Counted from the stretch's first letter, positions 42,138-51,973 are shown. The stretch: 64,000 nucleotides of DNA from an uncultured Acetatifactor sp. (GCA_910577665.1 CAJTOJ010000002.1:79948-143947); one strand, 5' to 3'. The notes: generated by a model not told the origin, from the letters alone. Made by a program: numbers and translations.

Positions 42138-43298
42138 CTAGAGAAGGAAAAAACCAAATACCTTTCTCACATAATCCATATACCCGGCTTTTTCCACATC
42201 TTCCGCGTACAGAATCGGCACATTACCGATCTCCATGCCATTTAATATATACTTGGCCATGCCGGCCGTCTCCCCTTCTGCCACAGGCGCCTCCACACAC
42301 TGGGGCAGCTCTATGACTTTCTCCACTGTGGAAAGATCATTACCTGCCATATCCAGGTACCGGAAGGAATCCTGGTACCGCAGTGCCACTTCTTCCTCCA
42401 CGCCCCCTTTTACTTCCATAGGCCGGATGGGATCCTGGTTGGCATCCGTATACACCTGACAGGCGCCGAATCCATATGTAAGCAGAGCCTGGGCATCCTG
42501 GAAGCGTACCTTATAGTCGGGTGCCCCCATCACCACCGCAATCAGGTCCAGACCATCCTTGCTGGCTGTGGCTGCCAGACAGTATTTAGCCTTGCTGGTG
42601 GATCCGGTCTTCAGTCCTGTTGCCCATTGGTACTGTTTCAGCAGCTTATTGGTACTGCTCAGGGTAAAATTGGTAGTTCCCTGCTTTGTCTCATGGGTGA
42701 TATCTTCCATCCAGATTGTGGTATAGTCAAATACTTCCGGATACTTTACTGTCAGTTCCCTTGACATGATAGCCACATCCCTGGCCGAGGAATAGTGATT
42801 GTCAGAATCGGACAGCCCACAACAGTCCTCGAAATGGGTGTCTGCCATGCCAAGTTCTTCTGCCTTCTGGTTCATCATCTCCACAAAGGCGGCCTCACTG
42901 CCCGCAATATGCTCTGCCACGGCCACACTGGCATCATTGCCAGAGGCCACAGCAATACATTTGATCATGGTGTCAAGGGTCTGGGTCTCCCCCTGGGCCA
43001 GGAACACCTGGGAGCCTCCCATGGAACTGGCGTGCTCGCTGGTGAGCACCTGGTCTGTGAGGCTGACCTTTCCCTGCTCTATGGCTTCAAAAGTCAGAAG
43101 CAGTGTCATGATCTTGGTAATGCTGGCCGGGCTCCTGCGTTCTGTGGAATTTAGTTCATAGATCACCTGGCCTGTAGAACTTTCGATCAGAATGACAGAA
43201 GGCGATGATATGGTCACGTTTGCATTCACCGGCAATATTGCCACAGTCCACAGCATTGCCGCAAAAAGCAGCGCCAGTATTGATTTCTTCCCAAACAT
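42138..43298 (-). CDS. D-alanyl-D-alanine carboxypeptidase, second paralog
   Basis: Family S11, secreted by a signal peptide (about residues 1-27, ending VNAN). Active-site motifs are SITK (Ser59, Lys62), SGN and LKTGSTSKAKY. The 386-residue length is normal for DacF; the tail after residue 270 is the beta-sheet C-terminal domain, ending in a hydrophobic YVRKVFGFFLL that could be the membrane-binding helix. It has its own leader with a hairpin covering the ribosome site. Confidence 0.95.
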   Translation of the reverse strand: MFGKKSILALLFAAMLWTVAILPVNANVTISSPSVILIESSTGQVIYELNSTERRSPASITKIMTLLLTFEAIEQGKVSLTDQVLTSEHASSMGGSQVFLAQGETQTLDTMIKCIAVASGNDASVAVAEHIAGSEAAFVEMMNQKAEELGMADTHFEDCCGLSDSDNHYSSARDVAIMSRELTVKYPEVFDYTTIWMEDITHETKQGTTNFTLSSTNKLLKQYQWATGLKTGSTSKAKYCLAATASKDGLDLIAVVMGAPDYKVRFQDAQALLTYGFGACQVYTDANQDPIRPMEVKGGVEEEVALRYQDSFRYLDMAGNDLSTVEKVIELPQCVEAPVAEGETAGMAKYILNGMEIGNVPILYAEDVEKAGYMDYVRKVFGFFLL

Positions 43299-43302
43299 AA
43301 AA

Positions 43303-43352
43303 GTACCGCACTCCCTGTTTTTCTCTTTTTAAAGAATATGGGAATGCGGCAC
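43303..43352 (-). promoter_or_regulatory. Hairpin that could cover the D,D-carboxypeptidase ribosome site
   Basis: GTACCGCACTCCC (43303-43315) and GGGAATGCGGCAC (43340-43352) pair at 11 of 13 positions around an A/T-rich loop. On the minus strand the GGGAG ribosome site of the gene starting at 43298 is inside the stem. Confidence 0.4.
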
Positions 43353-43367
43353 AACTTATGACTGCCC

Positions 43368-43922
43368 CTAACGGAAAGCCTGGTGTCTTTCCTTCACCCG
43401 GAATGCCTTTCCAAGCTGTATGCTATAATCCACTGCCGCAAGGAGCAGCAGAATCGACACCAGCCATACTCCTATGGAAAAGTTCACCATATCAATCAAA
43501 TGGTATACTGCCCCGTGCAGGATATGTACAATGCCAAGAGCGTAAAACCCCCAGGCCACTGTGCTCTCCAGGCAGATGATCCCCTGGAAATTGAACGGCT
43601 TCTCCTTGTAGTCCCACCAGAGCTGTCCAAACAACAACAACATGCCCCTGCCTACCAGATATTCAAAAATCGTGGCCAGTACGGCCCCCATCAGATAGAC
43701 CACCACATACTGTCCCTTGAAAGGACTCATGATCAAGTAACAGCAGACAGCGCCTATCCCATAGATCGGGCAGAACGGCCCTTTGGCAAATCCCCGGTTC
43801 GTCAGCTTCCTGTTACAGAAGGACATATAGATCGATTCCACCAGCCATCCCAGCACACTATATACCACAAAGGCTGACACCAGATGGTATACATCAGTCC
43901 CGAATACTCTCATCTCCCACAT
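43368..43922 (-). CDS. CmpB-family putative ABC-transporter type IV membrane protein
   Basis: A 184-residue membrane protein with about five hydrophobic segments and the pattern VYSVLGWLVESIYMSF, NRGFAKGPFCPIYGIGA and a GMLLLFGQLWWDYKEKPFNF stretch, as in the PF06541-type family annotated as putative ABC-transporter type IV (CmpB). No function is proven and no ABC ATPase gene is near. ATG 43922 is preceded by AGAGG. Confidence 0.85.
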   Translation of the reverse strand: MWEMRVFGTDVYHLVSAFVVYSVLGWLVESIYMSFCNRKLTNRGFAKGPFCPIYGIGAVCCYLIMSPFKGQYVVVYLMGAVLATIFEYLVGRGMLLLFGQLWWDYKEKPFNFQGIICLESTVAWGFYALGIVHILHGAVYHLIDMVNFSIGVWLVSILLLLAAVDYSIQLGKAFRVKERHQAFR

Positions 43923-43992
43923 GGTTCTATCCTCTTTCGATAGCAGACTTCCTGCCAATGCTCCCAGCAAATGACTTTGCTATAGTTCATTC

Positions 43993-44023
43993 ACGACAAA
44001 ACCCCCGGTCAAAGATCCGGGGG
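43993..44023 (-). terminator. Terminator after rpsU
   Basis: CCCCCGG (44002-44008) pairs with CCGGGGG (44017-44023); a T-rich run follows on the minus strand. Confidence 0.8.
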
Positions 44024-44034
44024 CCTGCTTACGT

Positions 44035-44211
44035 TTAGTTATATTTACGTTTTCTAGCTGCTTCCGACTTCTTCTTCCGTCTCACGCTAGGCTTTTCGTA
44101 ATGCTCGCGCTTGCGGATCTCCTGCTGGATACCAGCTTTCGCGCAGCTTCTCTTAAAACGACGTAAAGCGCTGTCTAAAGTCTCGTTTTCTTTTACGATT
44201 ACGTTTGACAT
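44035..44211 (-). CDS. rpsU: 30S ribosomal protein S21
   Basis: A 58-residue basic protein beginning MSNVIVKENETLDSALRRFK and ending in a Lys/Arg-rich tail with RRKKKSEAARKRKYN, exactly as S21. It binds near the anti-SD end of 16S rRNA on the small subunit. GGGAGGG precedes ATG 44211. It is a single gene with its own strong promoter (44295-44322) and terminator. Confidence 0.97.
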   Translation of the reverse strand: MSNVIVKENETLDSALRRFKRSCAKAGIQQEIRKREHYEKPSVRRKKKSEAARKRKYN

Positions 44212-44294
44212 ATTTTCCCGACCCTCCCTTCAGTCCCTCAAGCAACATGACTGATTGGGTTATTATGTACCGCACGAAGCTATACACAAGGACT

Positions 44295-44322
44295 ATTATA
44301 GCATAAAAGTCCGGTACGTCAA
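44295..44322 (-). promoter_or_regulatory. Strong SigA promoter of rpsU
   Basis: Minus strand: -35 TTGACG (44317-44322), 16-bp spacer, -10 TATAAT (44295-44300) with an extended TGC before it. The leader is about 80 bases. Confidence 0.85.
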
Positions 44323-44431
44323 CAGTTTTTTTTACATCTGCCGTATTTTTTTCAAGTTTTTTTCTTGGCGGCACTTTCCAGGCCGCCACAAAGCCGATTT
44401 TGCCAGGCCGGCTCATTGCCCGTGGAGGAGA

Positions 44432-47086
44432 TCAGGACAACTGACTTGCCAGTACTTCCCCTGCCTTACGGATGGCATCGGGAATACCTGCCGGATTTTT
44501 GCCTCCGGCCTGGGCCATGGCCGGGCGTCCACCGCCACCGCCCCCCACCTGGGAAGAGATTCCCTTGATCAGGTTCCCGGCATGTGCTCCTCTTGCAAGC
44601 GCACCCTCTGTGGCCATGGCGATCAGATTCACCTTGCCTCCAGCCTGGGACAGCAACACAATAACGCCCTCTCCCAGTTTTTCCTTCAGCTGGTCGCCCA
44701 GATCCCTCAAGCCGTTCATGTCTACCCCTTCCACACTGGCGGCCAGGAACTTCACCCCTTTCACATCCACCACATTGTCCATTACATTCCCCAGGGCTTC
44801 TCTGGCGGCCTTTGCCTTTAAGGACTCCAGCTCCCCGGAAACTGCCTTCAGTTCGGCCAGCACATGTCCACATTTCTCCACCAGGGTGGCCGGCGTAGCC
44901 TTCAGCACTCTGGCCGCCTCTTCAATGGTGTGTTCCAGTCCTTTATAATAGGCAGACACCCCACTGCCGGTCAGCGCCTCGATCCTGCGGACGCCGGCTG
45001 CAATGCCGTTCTCCGACAGGATCTTGAAAGCAGCTATGGAACCTGTACCTGCTACATGGGTACCGCCACATAGTTCCACAGAAAAACTGCCCATTTTCAC
45101 CACCCGCACTTCTTCGCCGTACTTCTCGCCGAACAACGCCATGGCACCTGTCTTTTTCGCATCTTCTATATTCATGACCTCCGTTGACACAGGCAGGTTC
45201 TCCGCTATTTTTGCGTTGACGATCTGTTCCACCTTGTCCAGCTCCTCCCTGGTCATGGCTGCAAAATGGCTGAAGTCAAAACGAAGTCTCTCCCCATCCA
45301 CATAGGAACCTGACTGTTCCACATGGTCGCCCAGCACTTCCCTGAGCGCCTTATGCAACAGATGGGTTGCGCTGTGATTCTTACAGGTATCCCCCCTCCT
45401 GCCGGCATCCACGGTGAGGGTAACCGTATCCCCCGTCCGGAGCATCCCACTACTTACAGTCCCCACATGGCCGATCTTACCTCCCAGAAGCTTCACTGTG
45501 TCCTTCACCACAAAGGTGCCGTCTGCGGTGGTGAGGGAACCGGTGTCGGCATTCTGGCCACCCATGGTAGCGTAGAAGGGTGTCTCCTCCACAATGACGG
45601 TGCCTGTCTGACCATCTGTAAGGGCTTCTACCAGCTCACTCTCCGTAGTCAGCACTGTGATCCTGGACTGGTGCTGCAGCCTGTCATAGCCCACAAAACG
45701 GGTGGTGACAGATGGATCAATGGATTCATACACCGTCACATCCGCTCCCATGTAGTTGGTCACCTTCCGGGCCTTCCGGGCTTTTTCCCTCTGCTGTTCC
45801 ATGCAGAAGGAGAAGCCCGCCTCATCCAGGGCAAGCTCTTTCTCTTCCAGGATCTCCCGGGTCAGATCCACCGGGAATCCATAGGTATCATAGAGTTTGA
45901 AGACATTCTCACCTGACAGCTCCCTGGTTCCGGCCGCCTTCATCTCCTCCTCCATCTGGGCCAGTATGGTCAGGCCCTGGTCGATGGTCTTGTCAAATTT
46001 TTCTTCTTCCTGGGTGAGCACATTCAGGATAAAGGCCTTCTTCTCTTCCAGCTCAGGATACCCGTCCTTACTCTCCCTGATCACAGTCCTGGCAAGGTCT
46101 GCCATGAACCTGTCCCGGATACCCAGCAGCCTTCCATGCCTTGCCGCACGGCGGATCAGGCGGCGCAGCACATACCCCCTCCCCTCATTGGAGGGCAGGA
46201 TCCCATCGCTGATCATAAAAGTAGTGGAACGGATATGGTCAGTAATCAGACGAATGGACACATCCTTTTTCTCATCGGTCTGGTATGCAGTCCCGGCAAT
46301 CTGGCAGATTCTGTCCCTGATGGCCTTCATGGTGTCAATGTCAAACACAGAGTCCACATCCTGTACCACTACGGCCAGACGCTCCAGCCCCATCCCCGTG
46401 TCGATATTCTTCTGGGACAGCTCCGTGTAATTCCCGTGCCCGTCATTGTCGAACTGGGTAAACACATTGTTCCAGACCTCCATGAAACGATCACAGTCAC
46501 AGCCTACCTTACAGTCAGGTCTGCCACATCCGTACTTTTCCCCCCTGTCATAGTAGATCTCCGAACAGGGGCCACAGGGGCCTGCCCCATGCTCCCAGAA
46601 ATTATCGCAGGCACCGTTCTCGTCCCGGTAGAAACGGGTAATCTTCTCTGGGGGCACACCGATTTTTTTTGTCCAGATGTCAAATGCTTCCTCGTCCTCA
46701 CAATATATGGAAGGATAGAGCCGCTCCGGCTCCATGCCGATCACCTTCGTCAAAAACTCCCAGCTCCAGGCAATGGCCTCCTGTTTGAAATAATCCCCGA
46801 AGGAGAAGTTCCCCAGCATCTCAAAAAAAGTCAGATGTCTGGCTGTCTTACCCACATTCTCAATGTCACCGGTACGGACACATTTCTGGCAGGTGGTCAC
46901 CCTGCGTCTGGGAGGAATCTCCTGTCCCGTAAAATAGGGCTTAAGGGGCGCCATGCCGGAATTGATGATCAACAGACTGTTGTCATTGTGGGGCACCAGG
47001 GAAAAGCTCTTCATCCGCAGGTGCTCCTTGCTCTCAAAAAATTCCAGGTACATCCTTCTCAGTTCATTTACGCCGTATGGTTTCAT
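44432..47086 (-). CDS. alaS: Alanyl-tRNA synthetase
   Basis: A class II synthetase charging tRNA-Ala, with an editing domain that removes mis-attached Ser and Gly. I see the catalytic start MKPYGVNELRRMYLEFF, motif 2 near HLTFFEMLGNFSFGDYF, the editing-site HSATHLLH and CGGTHVAGTG (zinc ligands), and the C-terminal DHHA1-type GGGGGGRPAMAQAGG. 884 residues is normal. I set the start at ATG 47086 after GGAGG. No T-box leader is seen; the promoter is only about 45 bp upstream. Confidence 0.97.
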   Translation of the reverse strand: MKPYGVNELRRMYLEFFESKEHLRMKSFSLVPHNDNSLLIINSGMAPLKPYFTGQEIPPRRRVTTCQKCVRTGDIENVGKTARHLTFFEMLGNFSFGDYFKQEAIAWSWEFLTKVIGMEPERLYPSIYCEDEEAFDIWTKKIGVPPEKITRFYRDENGACDNFWEHGAGPCGPCSEIYYDRGEKYGCGRPDCKVGCDCDRFMEVWNNVFTQFDNDGHGNYTELSQKNIDTGMGLERLAVVVQDVDSVFDIDTMKAIRDRICQIAGTAYQTDEKKDVSIRLITDHIRSTTFMISDGILPSNEGRGYVLRRLIRRAARHGRLLGIRDRFMADLARTVIRESKDGYPELEEKKAFILNVLTQEEEKFDKTIDQGLTILAQMEEEMKAAGTRELSGENVFKLYDTYGFPVDLTREILEEKELALDEAGFSFCMEQQREKARKARKVTNYMGADVTVYESIDPSVTTRFVGYDRLQHQSRITVLTTESELVEALTDGQTGTVIVEETPFYATMGGQNADTGSLTTADGTFVVKDTVKLLGGKIGHVGTVSSGMLRTGDTVTLTVDAGRRGDTCKNHSATHLLHKALREVLGDHVEQSGSYVDGERLRFDFSHFAAMTREELDKVEQIVNAKIAENLPVSTEVMNIEDAKKTGAMALFGEKYGEEVRVVKMGSFSVELCGGTHVAGTGSIAAFKILSENGIAAGVRRIEALTGSGVSAYYKGLEHTIEEAARVLKATPATLVEKCGHVLAELKAVSGELESLKAKAAREALGNVMDNVVDVKGVKFLAASVEGVDMNGLRDLGDQLKEKLGEGVIVLLSQAGGKVNLIAMATEGALARGAHAGNLIKGISSQVGGGGGGRPAMAQAGGKNPAGIPDAIRKAGEVLASQLS

Positions 47087-47130
47087 GGTCTTTTTCCTCC
47101 AGATCTTTGTCATATCTTACAATATTCCGC

Positions 47131-47139
47131 ATTATAGCA
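47131..47139 (-). promoter_or_regulatory. Extended -10 promoter of alaS
   Basis: Minus strand: TGC followed by perfect TATAAT (47131-47136). The -35 region is weak. It lies in the 75-bp gap after the Hsp70 gene. Confidence 0.5.
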
Positions 47140-47161
47140 CAGCTTCCCCAAAAAGAAAAGC

Positions 47162-48847
47162 CTATTCGTCTTCCTCCTCCAGCACCTCATTCAATGCTTC
47201 CCTGCTCTCCCGGATCTCATCATGGTCTCCCTTCTTCAAGGATGCCTCAAACGCCGTGATGTAACGGTCCAGTTTCTTCCTGCGTTCCCCCAGGGCTTCC
47301 TCGTACATACGCTCCGCCCTGGTCAGCACCAGCCGGTTCTCCTCGTAGTCTCTGGGCTGGATCTTCAGATAGGCCAGTTCCTCCATACGTTTTCTGACCT
47401 CTTCCTCTGTCATCTGGTTGTTGTCTCCCTTGATGACCAGCTTCTGGACCAGACCTGTGGACACCACTTTCACCTCAACCTCCAGAAGTGCATTGATATC
47501 ATAGGTATATGTCACATCCACCGCTTCCTGTCCTTTTGGCCCTTTGGGCACTGCTATCTCCAGTTCTCCCAGAAAGAGGTTGTTCCTGGCAAACCGGCTC
47601 TCCCCCTGGAGTACCCGCACCCGCACCTGTTCCTGGTTGTCCCTGGCTGTGTAGAGTCTCTCCGTATGGCTGGCCGGAATCACGGTATTTCGCTCAATGA
47701 TAGGGCAGAACCTGCCATCCTCGAATTTGCCCTCCTCATACTCTATCACCACTTCCGTACCCAGGGTAAAGGAACACACATCGGTGAGGATCACCTCCCT
47801 GACCTCCTCCCTGCGCTCTTTCATGGCCGCCTGCAGGGCTGCCCCCAGAGCCACCGTTTCATCCGGGTTCATCCGCGTATCCGGGAATTTCCGGAAGAGC
47901 CTGATCAGGAAGTCCCGCACAATGGACAGTCTGGTGGCACCGCCGATGAGCAGTACCTCATCAATATCCGACAGCTTCAGTCCCGCATCTGCCAGACTCT
48001 TCTTCACAGGCTCCCGGATCTTTGCAAGCAGCTCCTCACAGGCTTCCTCATATTCCCTGTAAGTGATTTCCTGCTCCAGGGTCTCGTCCCGGTAGAGAAA
48101 CTGCATCTTTACCTTCGGTCCGTCATTTATGGATTGTTTTGCCGCCTCAGCCTGGCGGTAGAGTCGTACCTGTTCCTTCTCCGTAAGGTTCTGGAGCTGT
48201 AGCTTCGCCTTCCCAAGGAACAGCCTGGCCATCACTTCCGTGAAATCCTCACCGCCCAGATAATTGTCCCCGGCCACGGCCCTGACCTCCAGGATATTGT
48301 GGTACAGTTCCAGCACAGACACATCGAAAGTGCCTCCCCCTAAGTCAAACACCAGGAACCTGGTATCCCTGGTCTTGTCGTAAAGGCCATATGCCACGGC
48401 TGCTGCTGTGGGTTCGGAAATCATCCGCTCCACCTTAAGACCAGCCAGCTCCCCGGCCCGTTTGGTGGCCTTCCTTCTCTTATCGTCAAAATAGGCCGGC
48501 ACGCTGATCACGGCCTCCGTGACTTCCTCCCCCAGATACGCCTCTGCATCCTCCTTCAATGCCCTTAACACCAGGCTGGACAGTTCTTCCGGCCTGTAGC
48601 GCTTCCCGCTCAGGACATACTCCCGCTCCGTGCCCATACTGCGCTTAAACGCCTGGGCCACAGAATCCGGATACAGGCTCATGCGCTCCCTGGCTGTCTC
48701 TCCCACGTACACATTGCCCTCCCCGTCCACACTGACCACGGAGGGTGTCAGATTTTTCCCCAGCCTGTTGGGGATGATCTTCGCCCCCTCATCCCCGAAA
48801 TATGCAATCAGACTATTTGTCGTTCCCAGATCAATCCCTACTATCAT
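47162..48847 (-). CDS. Hsp70-family chaperone, HscC-like
   Basis: The 561-residue protein has a full Hsp70 nucleotide-binding domain: IVGIDLGTTNSLIAYF, the EPTAAAVAYG and FDLGGGTFDVSV phosphate loops and LLIGGATRLSIVRD. The substrate domain follows (PASHTERLYTARDNQ), with a short helical lid. It is about 60-80 residues shorter than DnaK, close to HscC length. A J-like/TPR protein is encoded 111 bp upstream on the same strand. HscC-type Hsp70s work with special J-proteins, so the two probably pair. No GrpE is nearby. Confidence 0.93.
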   Translation of the reverse strand: MIVGIDLGTTNSLIAYFGDEGAKIIPNRLGKNLTPSVVSVDGEGNVYVGETARERMSLYPDSVAQAFKRSMGTEREYVLSGKRYRPEELSSLVLRALKEDAEAYLGEEVTEAVISVPAYFDDKRRKATKRAGELAGLKVERMISEPTAAAVAYGLYDKTRDTRFLVFDLGGGTFDVSVLELYHNILEVRAVAGDNYLGGEDFTEVMARLFLGKAKLQLQNLTEKEQVRLYRQAEAAKQSINDGPKVKMQFLYRDETLEQEITYREYEEACEELLAKIREPVKKSLADAGLKLSDIDEVLLIGGATRLSIVRDFLIRLFRKFPDTRMNPDETVALGAALQAAMKERREEVREVILTDVCSFTLGTEVVIEYEEGKFEDGRFCPIIERNTVIPASHTERLYTARDNQEQVRVRVLQGESRFARNNLFLGELEIAVPKGPKGQEAVDVTYTYDINALLEVEVKVVSTGLVQKLVIKGDNNQMTEEEVRKRMEELAYLKIQPRDYEENRLVLTRAERMYEEALGERRKKLDRYITAFEASLKKGDHDEIRESREALNEVLEEEDE

Positions 48848-48883
48848 TTAACTCCTCGTTTCCTCATTGTTCTATTAGAGCGC

Positions 48884-48910
48884 GTTTGAAAATGCAAACA
48901 ACTTTCAAAC
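48884..48910. repeat. Inverted repeat between the J-like and Hsp70 genes
   Basis: GTTTGAAA (48884-48891) and TTTCAAAC (48903-48910) are a perfect pair 11 bp apart, in the leader of the Hsp70 gene. It may be an operator or an RNA stem. It does not match the CIRCE element. Confidence 0.4.
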
Positions 48911-48958
48911 ACACTCCAGAGCAGGCCATATGCCACCGTATGTGCCGGATAACCGTCC

Positions 48959-51900
48959 TCACCCGAAGGCAATGTGCCGGATGGCCAGCATATATTCGTC
49001 TGCCGGCTCTATCTCCAGATTCCTGTCAAGACGCTGCTTTGCCTCCTCACGCTTCCCCTGCCTGAGCAGGAAGAGAATCCTGACTCCCTCCAGCTCCCTG
49101 CACACCGCATGAGTGCAGAAATGGCAGATCCCACAGGAAGACTCTTTGTCCAGGATCCCCTGCAAGGTTTCCTCGTCCGCCTCATAATAGACTGCCAGGA
49201 ATTCCATCTGCAAATGGCCCTTCTCCCGGTTGAAATACTTGTGTTCCGGGGAAAATGTCTCCTGGCGCAGCCAGTTCTGCAGACATCTGGCATATTTTGC
49301 CCCCTGCCTGGCATCCCCACAGAGAATACAGGCAAATATGGCATCCGCAATCTTACCCTCCCGGCCGCCAGCTTCCCTGTAGTACTTCATGGAGGCCCGG
49401 AACTGTTCCAGGGCCGCCTTGCGGCTTCCCATAACCAGCTCTGCCCAGCCCGCATTGGCATGGTAACAGCAGTATTTATCCGCCAGGTCCTTATATTGTT
49501 TCCATGACAACAGCCGTTTCAGCCCCCTGCCTGCTTTGTCATCCAGCGCCTTTTTCCAGGCAGCCAGATAGCCGGCCGTCTCCTCCCTCAGACTGCATCT
49601 GATGCAGGCATCCACCTGTTTCTCATAGTATGCCAGCTGGTTCTCCCCCTGGCATTTCTCAAAGATCCTGCAGGCTTCCCCTGCATCCAGAAGAGACACA
49701 TGGCACTCTGCCAGTTCCTCCAGGAACCACACTGCCGGTTCTTTCACCAGGGCTTCGTACTGCCTGCAGGCGGCCAGAGCCATCTCATAGTTGCCCAGCA
49801 GGGAATACAGCTCCCCCATGTCCGTATAGATCACCGGGGACATATCCTGATCCATATACAGGATTGCCTTCTTGATACAGATCAAAGCCTTCTCGTATTC
49901 TCCCGTATATCTGTACACGAAACTCAAGCCGTTTAACGCATAGGCATTGGAAGGATTTAAGACCAGGGCCTTCTCGAAATCCTCCCGTGCCTCCTCATAA
50001 TGGTGGGCCGCCCTGTGGAATATCCCCCGCTCCACCAGCATATAACTGTCCGGATAATGGTAGAGGTATTCTGTCAGCACAGGCAGGCCGTTCTGGTAGA
50101 AGGCCATATCCCCCTTCTCCACCCTGGCCCGGAATTCCGTCCGGAAATTCTTCAGCTTATGGTTCAGCGCATTGATCTCCATCAGCTTTTTTTTCATCTG
50201 GAACCGGTGGAACTGGAACTGATAGGCATCCAGAATCACACTCCTGACCCCGTTTTTCTCGGCATCGGCCAGCAGATTCTCCAGATCCTCACTGTATTCC
50301 AGATCCAGATATACTTTCGCCATATACTCATATGCCCTGGTATATTCCGGATAATACTGGATACACTGGGTGCCGCTTCTGATCACCCCTCCCGCATTCA
50401 GCTGCCTGCGGTACGCCTCCAGGAAAGCGGCATGGGCGGCAAAAATCTGGTAATCCTCCACCAGCCTGCGGCTCACTTCCAGACTACGCTCATACTCCTC
50501 CATCTCTATGTACACCTGTGCCAGTTCCAGCAGCACCCCGATGTCCCTGGGCGTACCCACAAGCAGCCCTTCCCCCTCCCTGGCAGCCCTGGCAAAATTT
50601 TCCTTGTCACGAAATCCCAGATTGTGGTAACACTGCATCCGGATCAAGTGAGCCTGCCGGATGCGATCCCTGTCTTTCTCTTCTTCCTGGCTCTCCCCCC
50701 GGGAAAGCTTCCGTTCCAGGGATTCCTCCCAGATATCTGCCATGGCAATGGAGGTCTCATACTCTGCCTCCTCCACATACAACTTGGCCAGCAGACCATT
50801 GTACTCTGCCTCCTTCTCCAAAGGCAGCTCTTTCTCAATGGCCAGGGCCAGCCGGATCCCTTTTGAGATCTTTCCGTCCTGCAGATAACACCAGCACAAT
50901 TCCAGCGCCGGATCCCAGCTATGGTTCCTGGCATACTCCGCCTCCAGTTCCTTCTCAATCTCCTGGTTTACCTTCCCCAGAAGCTCCATGAAACCCTCAT
51001 CCCCACCGGCAGACAGCACCTTCTCGGCACATTTCTTGGCCTCCTGGAACTGGTGTTTTCCATAGTACCATTCCGTAAGACGTACATTTGCCATATAATG
51101 GCTGTCATTCTCCCCCTTCAGCTCCTTGAAAATAGCCGCTGCCCGCTCCTGCTTGTCCGGCTCTCCTTCCTTCCCCTGTCTCCATAGGATCTCCGCGGTA
51201 TTGTAGCAGATCATGGCATCCTTGGGATACCTCTTTCGCAGGGCCAGAAGCAGCCCAAGTCCTTCCTCCCCCCGTCCCTGCTTCACTGCCAGGTCCGCCC
51301 TGCAGATCTCCATAATGGGATGGTGGATCCCCAGATCGTCCGCATCCTTTATATTCTGCGCGGCCTGTTCCAGATTTCCCTCCTGGATGGCCTGCCAGCA
51401 CCGGTCATAGTATTGCAGAAACAGATCATAGGGTGCATCTGCTGCCCCCTCAAACTGGTCGAACTCCACATCCTCCCCACGCTCACATTTGTTCTCGATG
51501 TATCGCACAAAATCTGCCGGAAACTGCTCCCGCAGCCCCGACTCTTTCCCCTTCAAGGATAATTTCCTGTCAAAAAGTTTCCAGACAGCCGTAGGCAGGC
51601 GGAAATGTTCCATCAGGAAACGCAACAGCTTCAGCCTGCAGTTCTCCTCCTCTTCCAGGGAGATAAAACAGTCGTCCGCAAACAGTTCCTCCCAGCAGGC
51701 TACATTTCTTCTGGTCTCCATATTGGCATAGATCTGTGCGGCCCTCTCCACCCACAGCCCGGATGCACTGGTATCCCGCTCCTGTGTCTGGTCCTCCCCG
51801 GTCTCTTTCGCATACCGGCAGGCGGCATCATAAGCTGTCCGAAGTCGTTTGAAACCCTCCGGGTCATCCTCCGGGTTGGTCACTGCAAGCTTCTCCCGGT

Positions 51901-51973
51901 AAGCGTTTTTGATAGCCACCTGGTCCTTCGTCTCCCCGATCCCCAGTATCTGAAACACTTCTATCCTCTCCAT
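48959..51973 (-). CDS. Large J-domain-like TPR protein, probable Hsp70 partner
   Basis: A 1004-residue protein. Residues 1-50 look like a J domain (EVFQILGIGETKDQVAIKNA, then YREKL and FKRLRTAYDAA), but at the HPD site the sequence reads TNPEDDP. The rest is nearly all helical tetratricopeptide-like repeats, e.g. AYEYMAKVYLDLEYSEDLEN, and AYALNGLSFVYRYTGEYEKA. Near the C-terminus C947, C950, C953, H955 and C958 (CXXCXXCXHXXC) could bind zinc. The neighbouring HscC-like Hsp70 is the likely partner. Such giant J-TPR proteins have not, to my knowledge, been characterised. It is soluble, with no signal peptide. Confidence 0.85.
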   Translation of the reverse strand: MERIEVFQILGIGETKDQVAIKNAYREKLAVTNPEDDPEGFKRLRTAYDAACRYAKETGEDQTQERDTSASGLWVERAAQIYANMETRRNVACWEELFADDCFISLEEEENCRLKLLRFLMEHFRLPTAVWKLFDRKLSLKGKESGLREQFPADFVRYIENKCERGEDVEFDQFEGAADAPYDLFLQYYDRCWQAIQEGNLEQAAQNIKDADDLGIHHPIMEICRADLAVKQGRGEEGLGLLLALRKRYPKDAMICYNTAEILWRQGKEGEPDKQERAAAIFKELKGENDSHYMANVRLTEWYYGKHQFQEAKKCAEKVLSAGGDEGFMELLGKVNQEIEKELEAEYARNHSWDPALELCWCYLQDGKISKGIRLALAIEKELPLEKEAEYNGLLAKLYVEEAEYETSIAMADIWEESLERKLSRGESQEEEKDRDRIRQAHLIRMQCYHNLGFRDKENFARAAREGEGLLVGTPRDIGVLLELAQVYIEMEEYERSLEVSRRLVEDYQIFAAHAAFLEAYRRQLNAGGVIRSGTQCIQYYPEYTRAYEYMAKVYLDLEYSEDLENLLADAEKNGVRSVILDAYQFQFHRFQMKKKLMEINALNHKLKNFRTEFRARVEKGDMAFYQNGLPVLTEYLYHYPDSYMLVERGIFHRAAHHYEEAREDFEKALVLNPSNAYALNGLSFVYRYTGEYEKALICIKKAILYMDQDMSPVIYTDMGELYSLLGNYEMALAACRQYEALVKEPAVWFLEELAECHVSLLDAGEACRIFEKCQGENQLAYYEKQVDACIRCSLREETAGYLAAWKKALDDKAGRGLKRLLSWKQYKDLADKYCCYHANAGWAELVMGSRKAALEQFRASMKYYREAGGREGKIADAIFACILCGDARQGAKYARCLQNWLRQETFSPEHKYFNREKGHLQMEFLAVYYEADEETLQGILDKESSCGICHFCTHAVCRELEGVRILFLLRQGKREEAKQRLDRNLEIEPADEYMLAIRHIAFG

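Noticed and set aside
47087..47161. T-box leader before alaS
   Set aside because: The spacer is only 75 bp and its promoter leaves a leader of about 45 bases, too short for a T-box; no specifier-type structure is seen. glyS likewise has only 45 bp upstream.
48884..48910. CIRCE heat-shock operator before the Hsp70 gene
   Set aside because: The inverted pair GTTTGAAA/TTTCAAAC does not match the CIRCE consensus TTAGCACTC/GAGTGCTAA.
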